Assembly: GCA_029216955.1 (NCBI GenBank)
Contig: JANAVB010004178.1
Location: 1 to 64,000, forward strand
Length of the DNA stretch: 64,000 nt
Source: Iris pallida
Taxonomy: Eukaryota > Streptophyta > Magnoliopsida > Asparagales > Iridaceae
Reading direction: 5' to 3'
Shown: piece after piece, positions 35,374 through 46,433 of the stretch
Layout of the letters: each line of letters opens with the position of its first letter
How positions within the stretch are numbered: the first letter of the stretch is position 1
Made by a program: the position numbers and the translations under genes
The notes under the pieces: generated by a model
Databases searched by the model: none
The model's input: only the letters and a program-made list of their open reading frames with translations
Told to the model about the DNA's origin: nothing

Positions 35374-38149
35374 TGTCTATGACTTTACCTCGACTGGACG
35401 AGATTTTATTTGATTACTCCATCTGCCAGATGGGTCTGGACTTCAACGATGAAGTTGTCAATCCCGTCAAGGCCGTAATTATGCTGGACTAGCCACCAGA
35501 GAGGATGGCGCTGATCAAAGAACAGCCCCTTCTTTCTTCCAGACCATGATGGAGAGGGCCCCGATCTTCATTGCTGGAGTACCACTAATTTTTTTCTGAA
35601 GCCCCAATTTTTGTTTGGGGACAAACTGGCTTCTAACAAAGCAAAGCTTTTGAAGATAAATGAAGACTAGTTCTTTGAGGCGAAGGGTCTTTGTATGTAC
35701 GTGCAGAAGACCGAGCATCAGCTATCGTTGACCACCTTCACCTGTTTGGCTTTGAAGCGAAGGATGAACTAGAAACTTAGTCCAACCCAAGGACGACTAA
35801 TTTTAGGGTCTTTAAAGATTGACTCCAGTTTTGACTAGGAGGACGTCTTTACCTTCATACGGGGTGGACTGTCCTACTCTCTGCGAGTCTTATGTCCCTA
35901 GCATATACTCAGTGACATGCCCAACAACAGTTTTGCGTTCAGTGCTTTGATTTTTGCTAATCGTATGCTGGCGGCAAATATTACGTACCCGAAAGGCAAA
36001 TTTTGGGTCGAAGATTGGTGCCATTACGTGCTGAAGTGGGATGATATGACCTTATAGATTTTGATGAAGTACAAGGACGAGCTCAAGGATCTGGGTTTGT
36101 ACTATGCCATACAGGATACCCTTGCTGGCGTGGATATGGAGATGAACCAGCATATGTTTATGGCTCTTCTCGAACCGTACAATCCTCATACCGGGACATT
36201 CTATACACCCGTAGAAGAGTTGGGCCTGGCGCTCCATGAGATGTTCGAGGTTTTGAAACTCCCGTAGGGTACTGAGCCATATGAAGAATATTCCCCGACC
36301 AACGAGGAGCTCTTCGCCTTGGATGCGAAGGATTAAAAGATGATGGCAGTAAACAAGGAATTGTTATGCCACCATCATGCGAATCAACGGAATGACAGGA
36401 CCCAGGCATCCTCCCATGTGACTGCTTAGAGGGATTACGTCTTTACCCAGCAAAAATATGATCCGAAGAAGGTCTGTTTCATGGCCCCTCAAGGTTCCAC
36501 ACGCGAACAAGTCACCAAAAAAATAAAGGAGTTGGACGAGAGGAACCTGCGAGAAGATGAGAATAGGACACTAACTGACAAAATTACAGTTAGTTCTGGT
36601 ACGACATGCATAAGAAGTCTCTGAAGGCTGTACAAGTCGCCTATCTGATAATATGGCTCCGGGACTATGTGTTCCCTAGCGGGTCAGGCTCCGTGGATAG
36701 GGTGACCCGAAACCTTATCCTGCCTAATGTGAAGCTGGTATTTTGCTATCGTTTGGCCTTGCTTCTCACGATGGTGTGCAACCTTTATCAGGGTCTACGG
36801 GAGTTTATGGAGAATATGATCAACATGCAGGACAGGAGTAGGAATTTTCTACGGGTGGAGCTGCCCTACCACTATTTGATAGCGTGGTTGATACTATATC
36901 ACCCCAATGTGATGGGTACGTCGAGGGTGATGCCTTTATCTGCCGCTACCGCAGAAGAAAGTGGCTACATACTGGTATCCCCGTTTGTCGAAAGGTTCTG
37001 TCCCAACTCCAAAGATAGGACATTTCGAAGGTTAGCCTATTTTTATGGGCTTTCAAGCTGATGAAGAGTTGGAGGATACGGGCGTAGATGCTTTCACTCT
37101 TCCGGATTGGGGGTTGCGTTGGCTGCAATGCATCCGACCCTCTCATTGCTTTCTGGAGCTGTATCTACCAAGACATTTTGCTCCTTAATTCGCCTACAGT
37201 CAGCTGATGCTGGACAACTCGATCACTTATTTAGGGTTTATTGAAAGTTTACTGGATAGAGCCCGGGCTTGGCAGTACTATAATGCTGGGTGTACAAGGG
37301 TGCATTTTACTGTTCTACTTCTGAATCCCAGGCCGCATATTTTGTACTCCGCCGTCAAGCTTTATTGTTTGATGAACACTTTATCTCCTGGCTATAATAG
37401 GGAGGCAGTTTTATCGTCCGGGCCCAGCTCGAGGTGTCCCACGACACGATCATGAGAACCCGGGCATATCGTCCAGCGGGTGCTCCAACACCGGCAACTG
37501 CCCCAGAGGTAAGGAGAGAGGAATCTCTGGTAGAGTCCGCGAATAATCAGTTGAAGAGGCGTGCTTCAACGGGAGGGGGTCCTTCGACGCCGAAAAGGCC
37601 AAGGAAGGTATTGGTGTGCAAGTAAGGGGTACAATATCTCTTTCTGCGGAGAAACAGAAAGAGTTTTCTTCCAAAAAGGTAAACAGATTATTATCCATTC
37701 TAACGGATAAAAGTAGTCTTCCTTCTCTTATCATTTTTTTTGTTTACAGGATGCAAAGAAGAAACTCAAGTGTTCGAAGCAAAATCTGGACGAGTCCATC
37801 AAGAAGGAAGTCACGAGCTCTCCTGAAGAGCGCATCCCCTCGATTGTGGAGTCTCCAGACGAAGAGGACCAAGATGACATCATTCGGGTTCATACTCCCA
37901 CTTCTTTCAACTATGTGGATGATGACTTTGGTGACTTGCTGAGGTCACTGAATGTTGAACCACCCTCGATGAGCGCCTTAGGTAATTTGTTTATACAAAA
38001 TTTTAGCATTTTGATAGCAGTAATGACCATGTCTTATTTACATATATGTAACAGGCAAGCCCGTTACGAAGCGCGAACAAATCAGATGCAGGTGTTGACA
38101 TGGCAGCTGAAACAGCCACCGACCAACTTCCAGAGAGGGAGGCTTCAAA

Positions 38150-38525
38150 GTTCTAACTTCTCGGTATTGTAGGTTGACGCACGGGCTCCTCTGGGTCGAC
38201 TTCGATGGGTCAGACCACAGGCTCGATGACAGCAGATGCGGTTGCAGAGTTGCCATTGGCCACAATCGTCTGGATAATCTGTTGCAGAGTATCAAGTTGC
38301 TTTTGTTGCATCTTAGATTTTGCGTCGAAGCGAGCTTCGACTTAGGCTTGTCGTGCCTCCGTTTGTCGATGCCAGTTTTTAGATTGTTTCTATTATGCCT
38401 CCATCATGCTTAGCATCCTCTCGATAACATCGTTATAAGGTCCGGTCCGTGAGCTCATCAAGCCACTCAAAGCAATCTGTTCGTTCTCGACCGCGGGCTC
38501 TGCGGGTTCCACAACTTCTAAAATA
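38150..38525 (-). pseudogene. Gag N-terminal region of the A-like element
   Basis: One minus frame reads EVVEPAEPAVENEQIALSGL near 38500 down to KMQQKQLDTLQQIIQTIVANG near 38300 and EVDPEEPVRQP near 38180, with stops near 38400, 38345, 38210 and 38160. Position (after PBS and leader), charge and a Gln-rich helix fit a gypsy Gag N-terminus. The Gag core is missing where element D begins. Confidence 0.6.
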
Positions 38526-38645
38526 CGATGACAACACACATTAGTCTCAAAATATTATGAACTCAGTGTGTGGAATAACTTATCTCATTGACACGAGGTC
38601 AAAGGTTTGAGACTCTAGACGGAAAGCTAAAAGATGTAAAGCCAT

Positions 38646-38657
38646 GCTCTGATACCA
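38646..38657 (-). promoter_or_regulatory. Primer binding site (tRNA-iMet), minus strand
   Basis: The minus strand reads TGGTATCAGAGC three bases after the LTR end GGGGCATGACA. It fixes element orientation and the LTR border at 38661. Confidence 0.93.
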
Positions 38658-38660
38658 TTA

Positions 38661-39460
38661 TGTCATGCCCCGATTCCATAGTATCAATAGTAGTCTCCCG
38701 AGCGTGATGTCGTGCGAACCTAAATTGCGATCGCACAAGGCATAGTTATGAGGTTATCCGAAACACAACATCTAATAGAGTACGTAGAGAAATTGAACAA
38801 CACATTTGAGACAGAAAGAACTTTCTTTTCATTGATAATAGACATCATTTACAAGACTCTATTACAATCCTTGTCGCGCGGGCTTATAACATCACTCGAT
38901 TACAAAATGAACGTCGATGAGATAGTCATTCCATACATTACATCCCCATTTACAAGCAAAATATTCAAAAGTCCTGCTATCGTGGGGATTCGAGACATCT
39001 TTCTTCTGGACTGAATGTGGAGTCTTCAAAATGATCAAAACAAGCCTTCAATACACGGATGAGGCTTCAATAAACTTGCGTCGCCTTGAGTTTAGTTGGC
39101 ACGCCATTCTTGGTTCGGAATACCTGTGGAGAGCAAGGATCAGTACGTTCACATGTACTAGTGTGTGGCTAATAAGTACCATGCTTCATTTGGTTGAAGA
39201 AATTATAAGACTATTTGTGATCTTTCTAGCCATCCTAATGAATTTCATGATAGGCATAATATAAATTAAGATAGAACTTATCCACTACAGAGCATGTCGT
39301 GCAATGTAAGACTTACCATGTTCTTTCTTCACTTGTTATCATTTACTTGCATATCGTGTGTAATTTCATATGTGATGGTCACTGACACCACAAGCCATCT
39401 TGGACTTATAGCTTTGTTAGACGGGGCCCTTTCAACGCAAGTAGCGAGCCCCGCTGAAAG
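38661..39460 (-). repeat. A-family 5' LTR, truncated
   Basis: Reverse complement of about 18149-18956 of the element A LTR (both share TTTCATTGATAATAGACATC-like and AACACATCTAATAGAGTA-like stretches), divergent by point changes. It is cut at 39460 (CGCTGAAAG), where another LTR was inserted. Confidence 0.8.
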
Positions 39461-42400
39461 TGTCACAACCCGCACCCAGAAGTTTGGGCACGAGTAGTGG
39501 AAGCACGCCCAACCTACATAGCAGAGTCAACGGTAGTAAGCTGTCAATCCTCAAGTATATCCAATCTTAATCCAGAAATATGATAACATTATAATAACAG
39601 AATCTAACTCAATCACAATAGCAGCAAGATATGAAATAGAAATGTAAATCCACATAGTACAAATCTGATAGTTCGGTACAGTCATCCTCAAATTATTACA
39701 ACTCAGCAAATGTTCTAGAAATGGAAATCTAAGACAGAAAGTAAAGACTAAGCTAAGCTAAGCATCCTCCAGTGGTACGTCGTCTATGTCATCTCTAGTA
39801 TCATCAGCTACATCATGATCTGCCTTAGGTGAGCCATAGTAAGTGGTACACTCGTTCTCTAAATTTTTGCCTAAAAATGTGGTTATCCAGTCAGGATTGG
39901 AGCAAGTACAATTCATGATCCATTATTCATAGCATGATAGAAACTATAAAGCATGAAGTTGCATATGTGACAGGTAAGTAAAGTACGATGATATGAACTG
40001 AAAAGTAAGTAAACAGGGAGAATAGACATAGCAGGGAATCATGGTATATGGCAATGATAATATGAAATGTATAAGTCATATCTATGCTAAGTATGTTTGA
40101 AATACCACGTTCTATATGTGATCGGGCAGAGGGATCTACTTGGTCCGACTAATCATACGTGTCATGTATGATTAGCTATCAACAGGGTACAGGGAGCAGG
40201 AATATGGGCTTTGATCACATATATACTAGGGTATTTCGCGTCCAACTAGTAATCATGGATTCGTCTTAATAGGAAAATATGTACAGGATAAACTTAGGAA
40301 ACATGAACATGATAACAATGTAATAGAATCCATAACACTAATCTCGTGAACCATCGTATCAATAATCAGGAAATGCATATCTAAATCATGAATCGAGTAA
40401 CTATCAGGAAATGAAAGCGATCATCATAAGTAATTGCCTCGGGTATCTGAAGTCGACATGCACGACATGATCGTGTCGACACAGAAAGGATCACAGTCTA
40501 AAGGTCCAGAATAATAATCCTAAAAGTCGTCGCATAGCATAATGTCCAATAGATGTCCAATAGAGTCCACAATCGAATCCAAAGTCCACAAAAAATTTCA
40601 GATCATAATCGTCATCCAGATATCCGATAGAAGTCCAGAGTCGATAATTGATTAAGAGATCGAGCATAAAGTCACAATTTAGGAAACACAATTAGATTAT
40701 GATTAAGGCTAATAATAGAAGAAAAGACGCTATCCTAAGTCTATAACCTATTTTCGAAAATATTTATAAGGTTTCGAAAATAACTTTTACTTAGTTAAAA
40801 GTATTTAGGAATAATCTTTGGAAATACAATAAACATTATTTAATAAAACTAAATTAAGTATAGTATAGTATAATAATTACCAAAATATTATTATTCCTAT
40901 TATACTATATTTGTATACGATACTTATACATTATATATAATATACTCACATTCCTACACAGTTTTAATCAATAAATATATATAGTTCCTAGCAGTGTACA
41001 ACTATACAATAAATGAGTACAGAACTTGTACTGCATACATATTGCATGTTGCAATTAATACAAATGTATTAAAACCCATTTGTTATGCTAGTAGTCTAAA
41101 ATCAAGTGGTCAGCCACCTGGTTAAACCCTCCTTCGGTTCACAAAGGGCTCGAGGGAGAGCCATGACAGGCAACCCTTCGAAACCCTAAGGCCCCGTTTG
41201 GTTCGCGGAATGGAAGGGAAAAGAAATCAATTCCTTGTCATTTCTTTTCCTTTGGAAAATTCTATTTTCCATTGGTTTTCCTTTCCGATGTTTGAAAATG
41301 TCAAGGAATTTGGAAAGGAAAGTAATTACTTCAATGTGGGAAAGTGATTCCTTGCTTGGATGGATGGAATCACTTCTCCCCCTAATTTTCCTTCCATTGG
41401 AAATCACTTTCCTTTCCTCCTCAATTCCTTTGGCACCCAAATATAGAAAAGTAATCATTTTCCTTTTCCAACCCGAAAATTCCGCGAAATAAACGAGGCC
41501 TAAAGGTCACAGCCACAACTTGGCTCCCCAAATTTTGAAGAGGCGATTTGTGACGCTTCGGTCAGCGAGAGGATAGGTACCAATAGATAGGTGACTGCCA
41601 TCATTAGCTAAGAGAGGAAAATAAAGAGAAGTCTTTAGAAAATAAGAGAGGGAAGAGAGAGTCTCGTTCTTTCCAAAACACCAAGAAGAGTTCAGGAAGA
41701 AAGTTCAGAGACTCAAGTGCTAAAACCAAGAGTGAATGGAGACAATTCAAATCTCTTCCTCTCTCCATTAATTCTAAGCAACCGCGAAGAAAAGAGAGAG
41801 AGAGTGACGCTCACCGCGAGGGGTCGCCGACGAGTGGTCGCACCGGAGCGGCGTGGCAGGAAGAAAAAGGCGGTAGCAGATGCAAACGACCACCAGAGTC
41901 GGATAGGGTCGCCGAAGTTCGAAGCTAGATCGGCGATGAAGCAAGGATGAGCACAGCGCCGGTCGAGACGGTCTGACTTGTCCGGATCTGTCACAGTATA
42001 GACATCCCTCGGCGGCGCTGGACCTAAGAAGAACGGTTGGCGAGGTCAAAGAGAGGTAGCGCTGGCTCAGTCTTGATGATCGGCAGTAGTGATGTCCGAT
42101 CTGGCCGGAGGAGTTCCTGACCAGAGTAGATCTGGGTGATTGAAGGAGCTAAGTGGTCGGGCTGGTGGTGGCAAGGCGGTGGAGAAATCGGGTAGTGGTG
42201 TAGATGACGGCGACAGTAGAACCTAGGTTAGGGCAATGAATGGATGGGGCACTGGTCGTAAGGGGTGGGGTGGTGAACAGGAAGTAATGGTGACTGAGTG
42301 GAGATAAACGGAGGTAGAGATGTGTGTGGTCGGAGAAGAACAGGAGAGAAAGAGGTGGGTGAAGTTGTAATAACTAATAGATCTAGTGGGTATTCTAGTG

Positions 42401-42935
42401 TAATATTCAAACAGGCTAACTAATCCATAACTAATTATGCTACCTAGTAATTAATCCCTATTCAAGATTAATTAATAGATAATTATGACTAAACGAATAA
42501 TTAGCTAACTAATAAAAATCTATTCTATAATCCAACCCATAGGCTCACAATCCAAGTCCAAGTTGTTTAGGCAAACTAGCATAACTAGCCCACAATCCAA
42601 GTCCAAGACTTGGTAGGCTCCCTCTTAATTAATACAAAATCAATAATTCTGAATTAATAATAAATAATCATCTACTAATAACAATTAGAATAAAATCTTA
42701 ATTATAATAATAAATGTATTCTGAATTTAAAATTAAATAATTAAATAATAATCAAAATCAATAAGAATTCACAAATTAATTATAAATAAATAAATTCTAA
42801 AATATAATTAATTATCTACATATTAATAACTAGAATTAGAAGTAACTCTCAATATTTCAAAAAATAATTTTCATAAATCCCAAAAATTATAATATTGATT
42901 TCAAAATTAGAGAATTTCAAATTGGGGTAGTTACA
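39461..42935 (-). repeat. Gypsy 3' LTR, 3475 bp (MITE-containing)
   Basis: + reading TGTCACAACCCG (39461) to GGGGTAGTTACA (42935). On the minus strand it follows a PPT-like purine stretch and the pol C-terminus at 42950-43436, so it is the 3' LTR of a minus-oriented chromovirus. Its U5-side start resembles the TR-GAG LTR (TGTCACGACCCG, and AGTAAGCTGT 70-80 bp inside). It holds a Tourist-like MITE at 41190-41500. GC-rich block at 41780-42360, AT-rich U3 beyond. Confidence 0.75.
41190..41500. mobile_element. Tourist-like MITE (PIF/Harbinger), 311 bp
   Basis: Terminal inverted repeats GGCCCCGTTTGGTTCGCGGAA (left) and, read on the other strand, GGCCTCGTTTATTTCGCGGAA (right), with three mismatches. 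Flanked by TAA on both sides (41187-41189 and 41501-41503), the target duplication of PIF/Harbinger elements. Inside are internal inverted repeats of GGAAA-type sequence that would fold into a long hairpin. No transposase; it must be moved in trans. Confidence 0.88.
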
Positions 42936-43436
42936 AGTCTATACAGCTTAAAAGAAATTTTGCCCTCAAAATTTAAAACATTCATTCAAATATGATTCCA
43001 ATATAACAAACATACAATCACTCAACAAAAATGCTAGGAAAATGCGCTCTCATCTCGTCTTCGTGCTCCCAAGTCGATTCGTCTAGAGAGTGATGACTCC
43101 ATGTCATTCGGACGAGAGAAATCGTCTAGTTGTGCAGCACCTTCTCCCGACGATCAACGATCCCAACAGGCTCCTCCTGATATCTGAGGTAGGACCCACT
43201 CTGACCTTTGAATGGTCAATCACATGAGTTGGATCAGAAATATACTGCCTCGGCTACGATACCTGAAACACATTGTGCACACCCTCCAAAGTAGTTGGTA
43301 GGTCAAGTCAGTATGCGACATCTCGATCCTCTCAAGAAGGCTGAAAGGCCAAATGAATCTAGGGCTAAGTTTTCCACCTCGACCAAAGCAAATAGTATCA
43401 CATGTCGGGAAAATTCTCAGGAAAACCATATCTCCC
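42936..43436 (-). pseudogene. Integrase C-terminus and chromodomain remnant
   Basis: The minus strand has GGKLSPRFIWPFSLLERI near 43320-43380 (usual form GPF), then in another frame VIDHSKVRVGPTSDI and a degenerate chromodomain-like tail to about 43030. Then comes FEGKI near 42960, the counterpart of the terminal NFEDEI. Frameshifted and with stops. Upstream pol is lost at 43437, where the TR-GAG array starts. Confidence 0.7.
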
Positions 43437-44059
43437 TGTCACGACCCGTTACCCAAATTGTTGGGCCGGGCCGAGCCATGTCCAGCCTACGCTTAAGATA
43501 AAGCGCAGTAAGCTGTTCTAGACAGTCAGGTAATAATGATAAGTGTGCTAATAATTAAGACAGTTTAAGAATGATCACAACACAGCTTCTATATAGATGA
43601 AAAACCACTAAGTTCGATAATAATACAAACCAAAATGTAAGACTGGAGACAAGGTCAAGTTTAAAGGTACAAACAGCAACTGTGATAATAACCAAACACT
43701 AAGTCAAACTAAGCAGCTAAGCAGGATTCCCTGCTGGAATATCCTCAACTGGAGCTCCATAGTACGGGTCACAAAGCATTTCTTCCTCGGTCAAAATACC
43801 TACAACGTTATCCTGTCAGGACGGGAGCAAGTACAACCTCTACTACTAAAGTACTGAATGTATAATGCAAGAGATGTACAACAGGAACATGGTATGATAA
43901 GACAAAAAAATAGACATACTGGAATCAGGGTAAATCATATAAAGCGAAAATCATGGTATATCTTGATTATCATTTTAAGACACTCTTGTCAATTGTGGCA
44001 TGTGTACATTATGTATTAAAACTGGGGCATGTATGAGATCGGTCAATAAGTGCTATGCT

Positions 44060-44324
44060 AGTTTACTGCAATGTACGTATGTACATTCCACAAGTCCAGA
44101 AACTACATTGTTAGTTTACTGCAATGTACGTAAGTACATTCCACAAGTCCAGAAACTACATTCTCAGTTTACTGCAATGTACGTATGTACATTCCACAAG
44201 TCCAGAAACCGCACTGTTAGTTTACTGCAATGTACGTATGTACATTCCACAAGTCCAGAAACTACACGATTAGCATACTGCAATGTAAGTGAGTACATTC
44301 CACGAGTCCAGTAACTATACTATC
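44060..44324. repeat. 53-bp tandem repeat, five units (LTR 1)
   Basis: Five units of exactly 53 bp, each starting AGTTTACTGC (the fifth AGCATACTGC). Each contains the palindrome AATGTAC-GTAT-GTACATT (one base varies), then CCACAAGTCCAG. Repeats recur at 49082-49346 and 54125-54385. 53 is not a multiple of three; frames through it are not genes. Confidence 0.92.
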
Positions 44325-45499
44325 AACTCTCTCATAACCCAGTAATCATCATGTAAAAGATACGGGAAATAGTGTAAAGCATGGTGGGAACTGGCAATAG
44401 TATAAAACATGTTATGATCTGACTTGCTACTCCAAGGATCAGCATTCACATGGGTTGATTAACATTCTTTTATCACATAACAGTGTTTTAACATTTAACA
44501 AAAAGACTTGCAACTGGATTAATGGTAATTTACAAGGTTGTCACATGTACTTAACATTAAAAGACAGTAAACGAGTTTGTAGATGTACTTGCCTGGAGCA
44601 AAGCAATGCAATGACAATAAAGCTAAGATGTAGAGTGTCCTGGCACTGAAAACATATATATACTCAGACTCTAAGTTACAAGACAATATAAATACACTAG
44701 TGATGTGAGAAGGCCAAATTGGACATTGGCTAGGTGAACTTAGCCTAGGGGTTCAAAGTGAAGTGATTTGGCATCTAAACTAACACATGGGTCTTCCAAT
44801 TTAAGGTTGGTTAGCAATCCAAATACTAGAAATACACAAAAATCACAAGTCATGACTTAGCCATAATTATTAGTAAAATAAATATTCTGTGCACTGTGTT
44901 CTAACAATTTTAGAAAATACTAGAAATCTCCAATAAATGCAAAATAATATACTGACAGAAACCTTGTTAATTATAGAAATTTATTATAATTTTTCTGGGA
45001 TTTATTACCCAACAGAAATATTTTAGAAAAATCAGTTTTCATAAATATACAGAAAGTGAGTTCTGGTTTCATATGCCAAACTAGGGGCAAAACAGTAAAT
45101 TAATTACTACAAAAATTATACTAAATTAGCCAACTTAACAAAGTATCTAAAAACTATTTTTCCATAATTTTAGCAATACTCTAAGTATTTTTTAGAAAAT
45201 CATAAAACAGCTATGTACAATAATAATTAATTATCTGCGTATTTTGTCCATGTATATAATTTGAACCAAAGTTCAAATACAGGACCCAAGGCCATGAATC
45301 AAGTCCAATATGACTTGTACAGGCCTTGAATGTGTGAAAACACATTTGAGCCCAAATACCCATGCTAGGCTTGGACATCAAAATGGTTGCAGTAATTTAA
45401 ATATAATAAAAATACTAGTTGGTAATAGTGCAAAATATTTATTATTATTTTAATAAGGTAAATTTATACAAAAGAATATTTATATACCTATCCCAAAAG

Positions 45500-45735
45500 T
45501 ACATATATATATACACAAGAAAATACTTAATTTATAAAGTATATATATATATGTATATAATAATATATATATACATATACAAGAAAATATATATACATAT
45601 ACATATGTGTACATATATATATATATATAAATACTAACATATATACATATAATTTACTAACCATAAAATATATACATATATACATACATACTGTTAAAAC
45701 AGTATATATATATACATATATACTAATATACATAT

Positions 45736-45766
<31 letters not shown>

Positions 45767-45770
45767 AAAA
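45500..45770. repeat. TA-rich microsatellite (LTR 1)
   Basis: (TA)n/(TATACA)n stretch. The equivalents at 50520-50845 and 55549-55880 are longer and much rearranged compared with flanking LTR sequence, a local mutation hotspot. Confidence 0.9.
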
Positions 45771-45837
45771 CAGTAAAAGAAAAAGAAAAGAAAAAGAAAA
45801 AGAAAAGAAAAGGGAAATGAAACAGCAACTAAGGGGG

Positions 45838-45910
45838 GGATTCGAACTCGGCCAGCGGGGGGGGGGGGGGGGGGGGGGTTTCTAAACACTGCGCGCTGGC
45901 CAGTGGGCCA
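45838..45910 (-). promoter_or_regulatory. tRNA-like A-box/B-box module (LTR 1)
   Basis: The minus strand has TGGCCCACTGG (45910-45900), one mismatch to the A box TGGCNNAGTGG, then 51 nt, then AGTTCGAATCC (45848-45838), one mismatch to the B box GGTTCGAATCC. Spacing is within the tRNA/SINE range. A run of 22 C separates them. Present in LTR 2 (50908-50969, B box damaged) and LTR 3 (55946-56018, B box AGTTCGAGCCC). Could be a Pol III promoter relic or a captured SINE/tRNA head. Confidence 0.5.
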
Positions 45911-46387
45911 GCGGCCCGCTTTGTTAGAGATAGGTTTAGGGTTAGTTTTATTTCTGATTAGGTTAGGTTAATAAAAAAAAAAGAAATAAAATCGGCCCTG
46001 TGTCCTGACAGTTAGGGACACAGGATCAGCGTGTCCGTGCTTTGCACGACACGCACGACACGACTTACGCGTGTCCGAGCTTTGCATTGGGTTCGTCGGG
46101 ACCAGGCGAGTCCGTGCTTGTGTATACGAGACACGAATCGAAGAGAGGGGGGAGTGACACGTACGTGTCCGATGGGGGTGAGCTGCTGTCGAGGAGGCGA
46201 TCAGGCGGAGGAGGCGTCGTGGTGGTGGCGCGTCGGTGGCGCTGGGTTCGCCTCGTCGAGACGAAGGTGATGGTGGTGGTGGTTGGGGGTGTTAGTCGCT
46301 GTGGGGGTGGCGGAGGAGATCGCCGGAGCTAGGGTTGCGGCTAGGGTTTCGGGGAGGAAAGGTGGTCGTGGAGGGTGGCGAAGAAGA

Positions 46388-46433
46388 TTTAGGGTTAGGG
46401 TTTCGGTAGGGGAGGAGAGGGGAGTTTTATAGA
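46388..46433 (-). promoter_or_regulatory. TATA box plus telo-box core promoter (LTR 1)
   Basis: Minus strand: TCTATAAAACTCC (46433-46421), followed about 18 nt later by AAACCCTAACCCTAAA (46403-46388), a double telo-box (AAACCCTAA), and another CGAAACCCTAG at about 46351-46341. Telo-boxes near the start site are typical of plant genes active in dividing cells. Conserved in LTR 2 (51443-51490) and LTR 3 (56491-56536, TATA changed to TTATAAAC). Confidence 0.6.

Larger units (their letters stand above)
34826..38110 (+). pseudogene. Plant mobile domain (PMD)-like ORF with introns, antisense in element D
   Basis: Exon 1 is 34826-34952 (MAPKVPRTVAASRDMGKKP...). Intron 1, 34953-35373, has GTGGGT at the donor and a T-rich TTTTGCAG acceptor, and the reading phase fits across it. 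Exon 2 starts VSMTLPRLDEILFDYS and later has YTPVEELGLALHEMFEVLKLP (36207-36266), EPYEEYSPTNEEL, then AYLIIWLRDYVFPSGSG and YRLALLLTMVCNLYQGLREFM (36640-36810), the pattern of the aminotransferase-like plant mobile domain. A further exon (37751-37979, acceptor TTGTTTACAG, acidic) and a last one from about 38055 are probable. Broken by a stop at 35490, others, and a frameshift near 36597. PMD proteins occur in plant transposons and in silencing factors of the MAIL1/MAIN family; the role here is unknown. Confidence 0.6.
33014..38150 (-). mobile_element. Element D: Tat-type element 3' end with antisense PMD-like ORF
   Basis: LTR 33014-34439, then on the minus strand a PPT (AAAGGGG, about 34444-34452), then a plus-strand ORF running away from the LTR. 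Pol and the 5' LTR are absent: near 38150 the sequence changes to the 5' end of an A-like element. An ORF antisense to the element and next to the 3' LTR is the arrangement seen in elements A' (10953-12968) and C (56976-64000), so a Tat affiliation is inferred, though no pol remains to prove it. It interrupts Gag of element B at 33013. Confidence 0.55.
38150..39460 (-). mobile_element. 5' end of a minus-oriented element A relative
   Basis: On the minus strand: LTR fragment (39460-38661), three bases, PBS (38657-38646), leader, start of Gag to about 38150. The LTR is the reverse complement of the end of element A's LTR. It is cut on the left by element D and on the right by the LTR at 39461. 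Confidence 0.75.

Noticed and set aside
34826..38110. Intact host PMD gene
   Set aside because: In-frame stop at 35490, a frameshift near 36597 and LTR/PPT context point to a decayed element-borne ORF.
39461..42935. Fourth LTR of the TR-GAG array
   Set aside because: Similar length and termini, but the interior sequence differs and it adjoins a chromoviral integrase end rather than a gag-only interior.
44000..44314. 104-codon frame repeated at 49022-49336
   Set aside because: It is a readthrough of the 53-bp tandem repeat; the unit is not a multiple of three and the frame breaks in LTR 3.
44060..44324. CRISPR-like regular repeat
   Set aside because: Units are directly adjacent without unique spacers, in a plant LTR.
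45419..45889. Open frames of 72 and 120 codons through the TA-rich tract
   Set aside because: They encode only Tyr/Ile repeats from (TATA)n DNA and have no counterpart in the other two LTRs.
45838..45910. A functional tRNA gene
   Set aside because: No foldable cloverleaf because of the long C tract and no anticodon arm; only the A/B-box-like parts fit.
46385..46407. Interstitial telomere
   Set aside because: Only two to three TTTAGGG-like units, at a promoter position; telo-boxes explain them.
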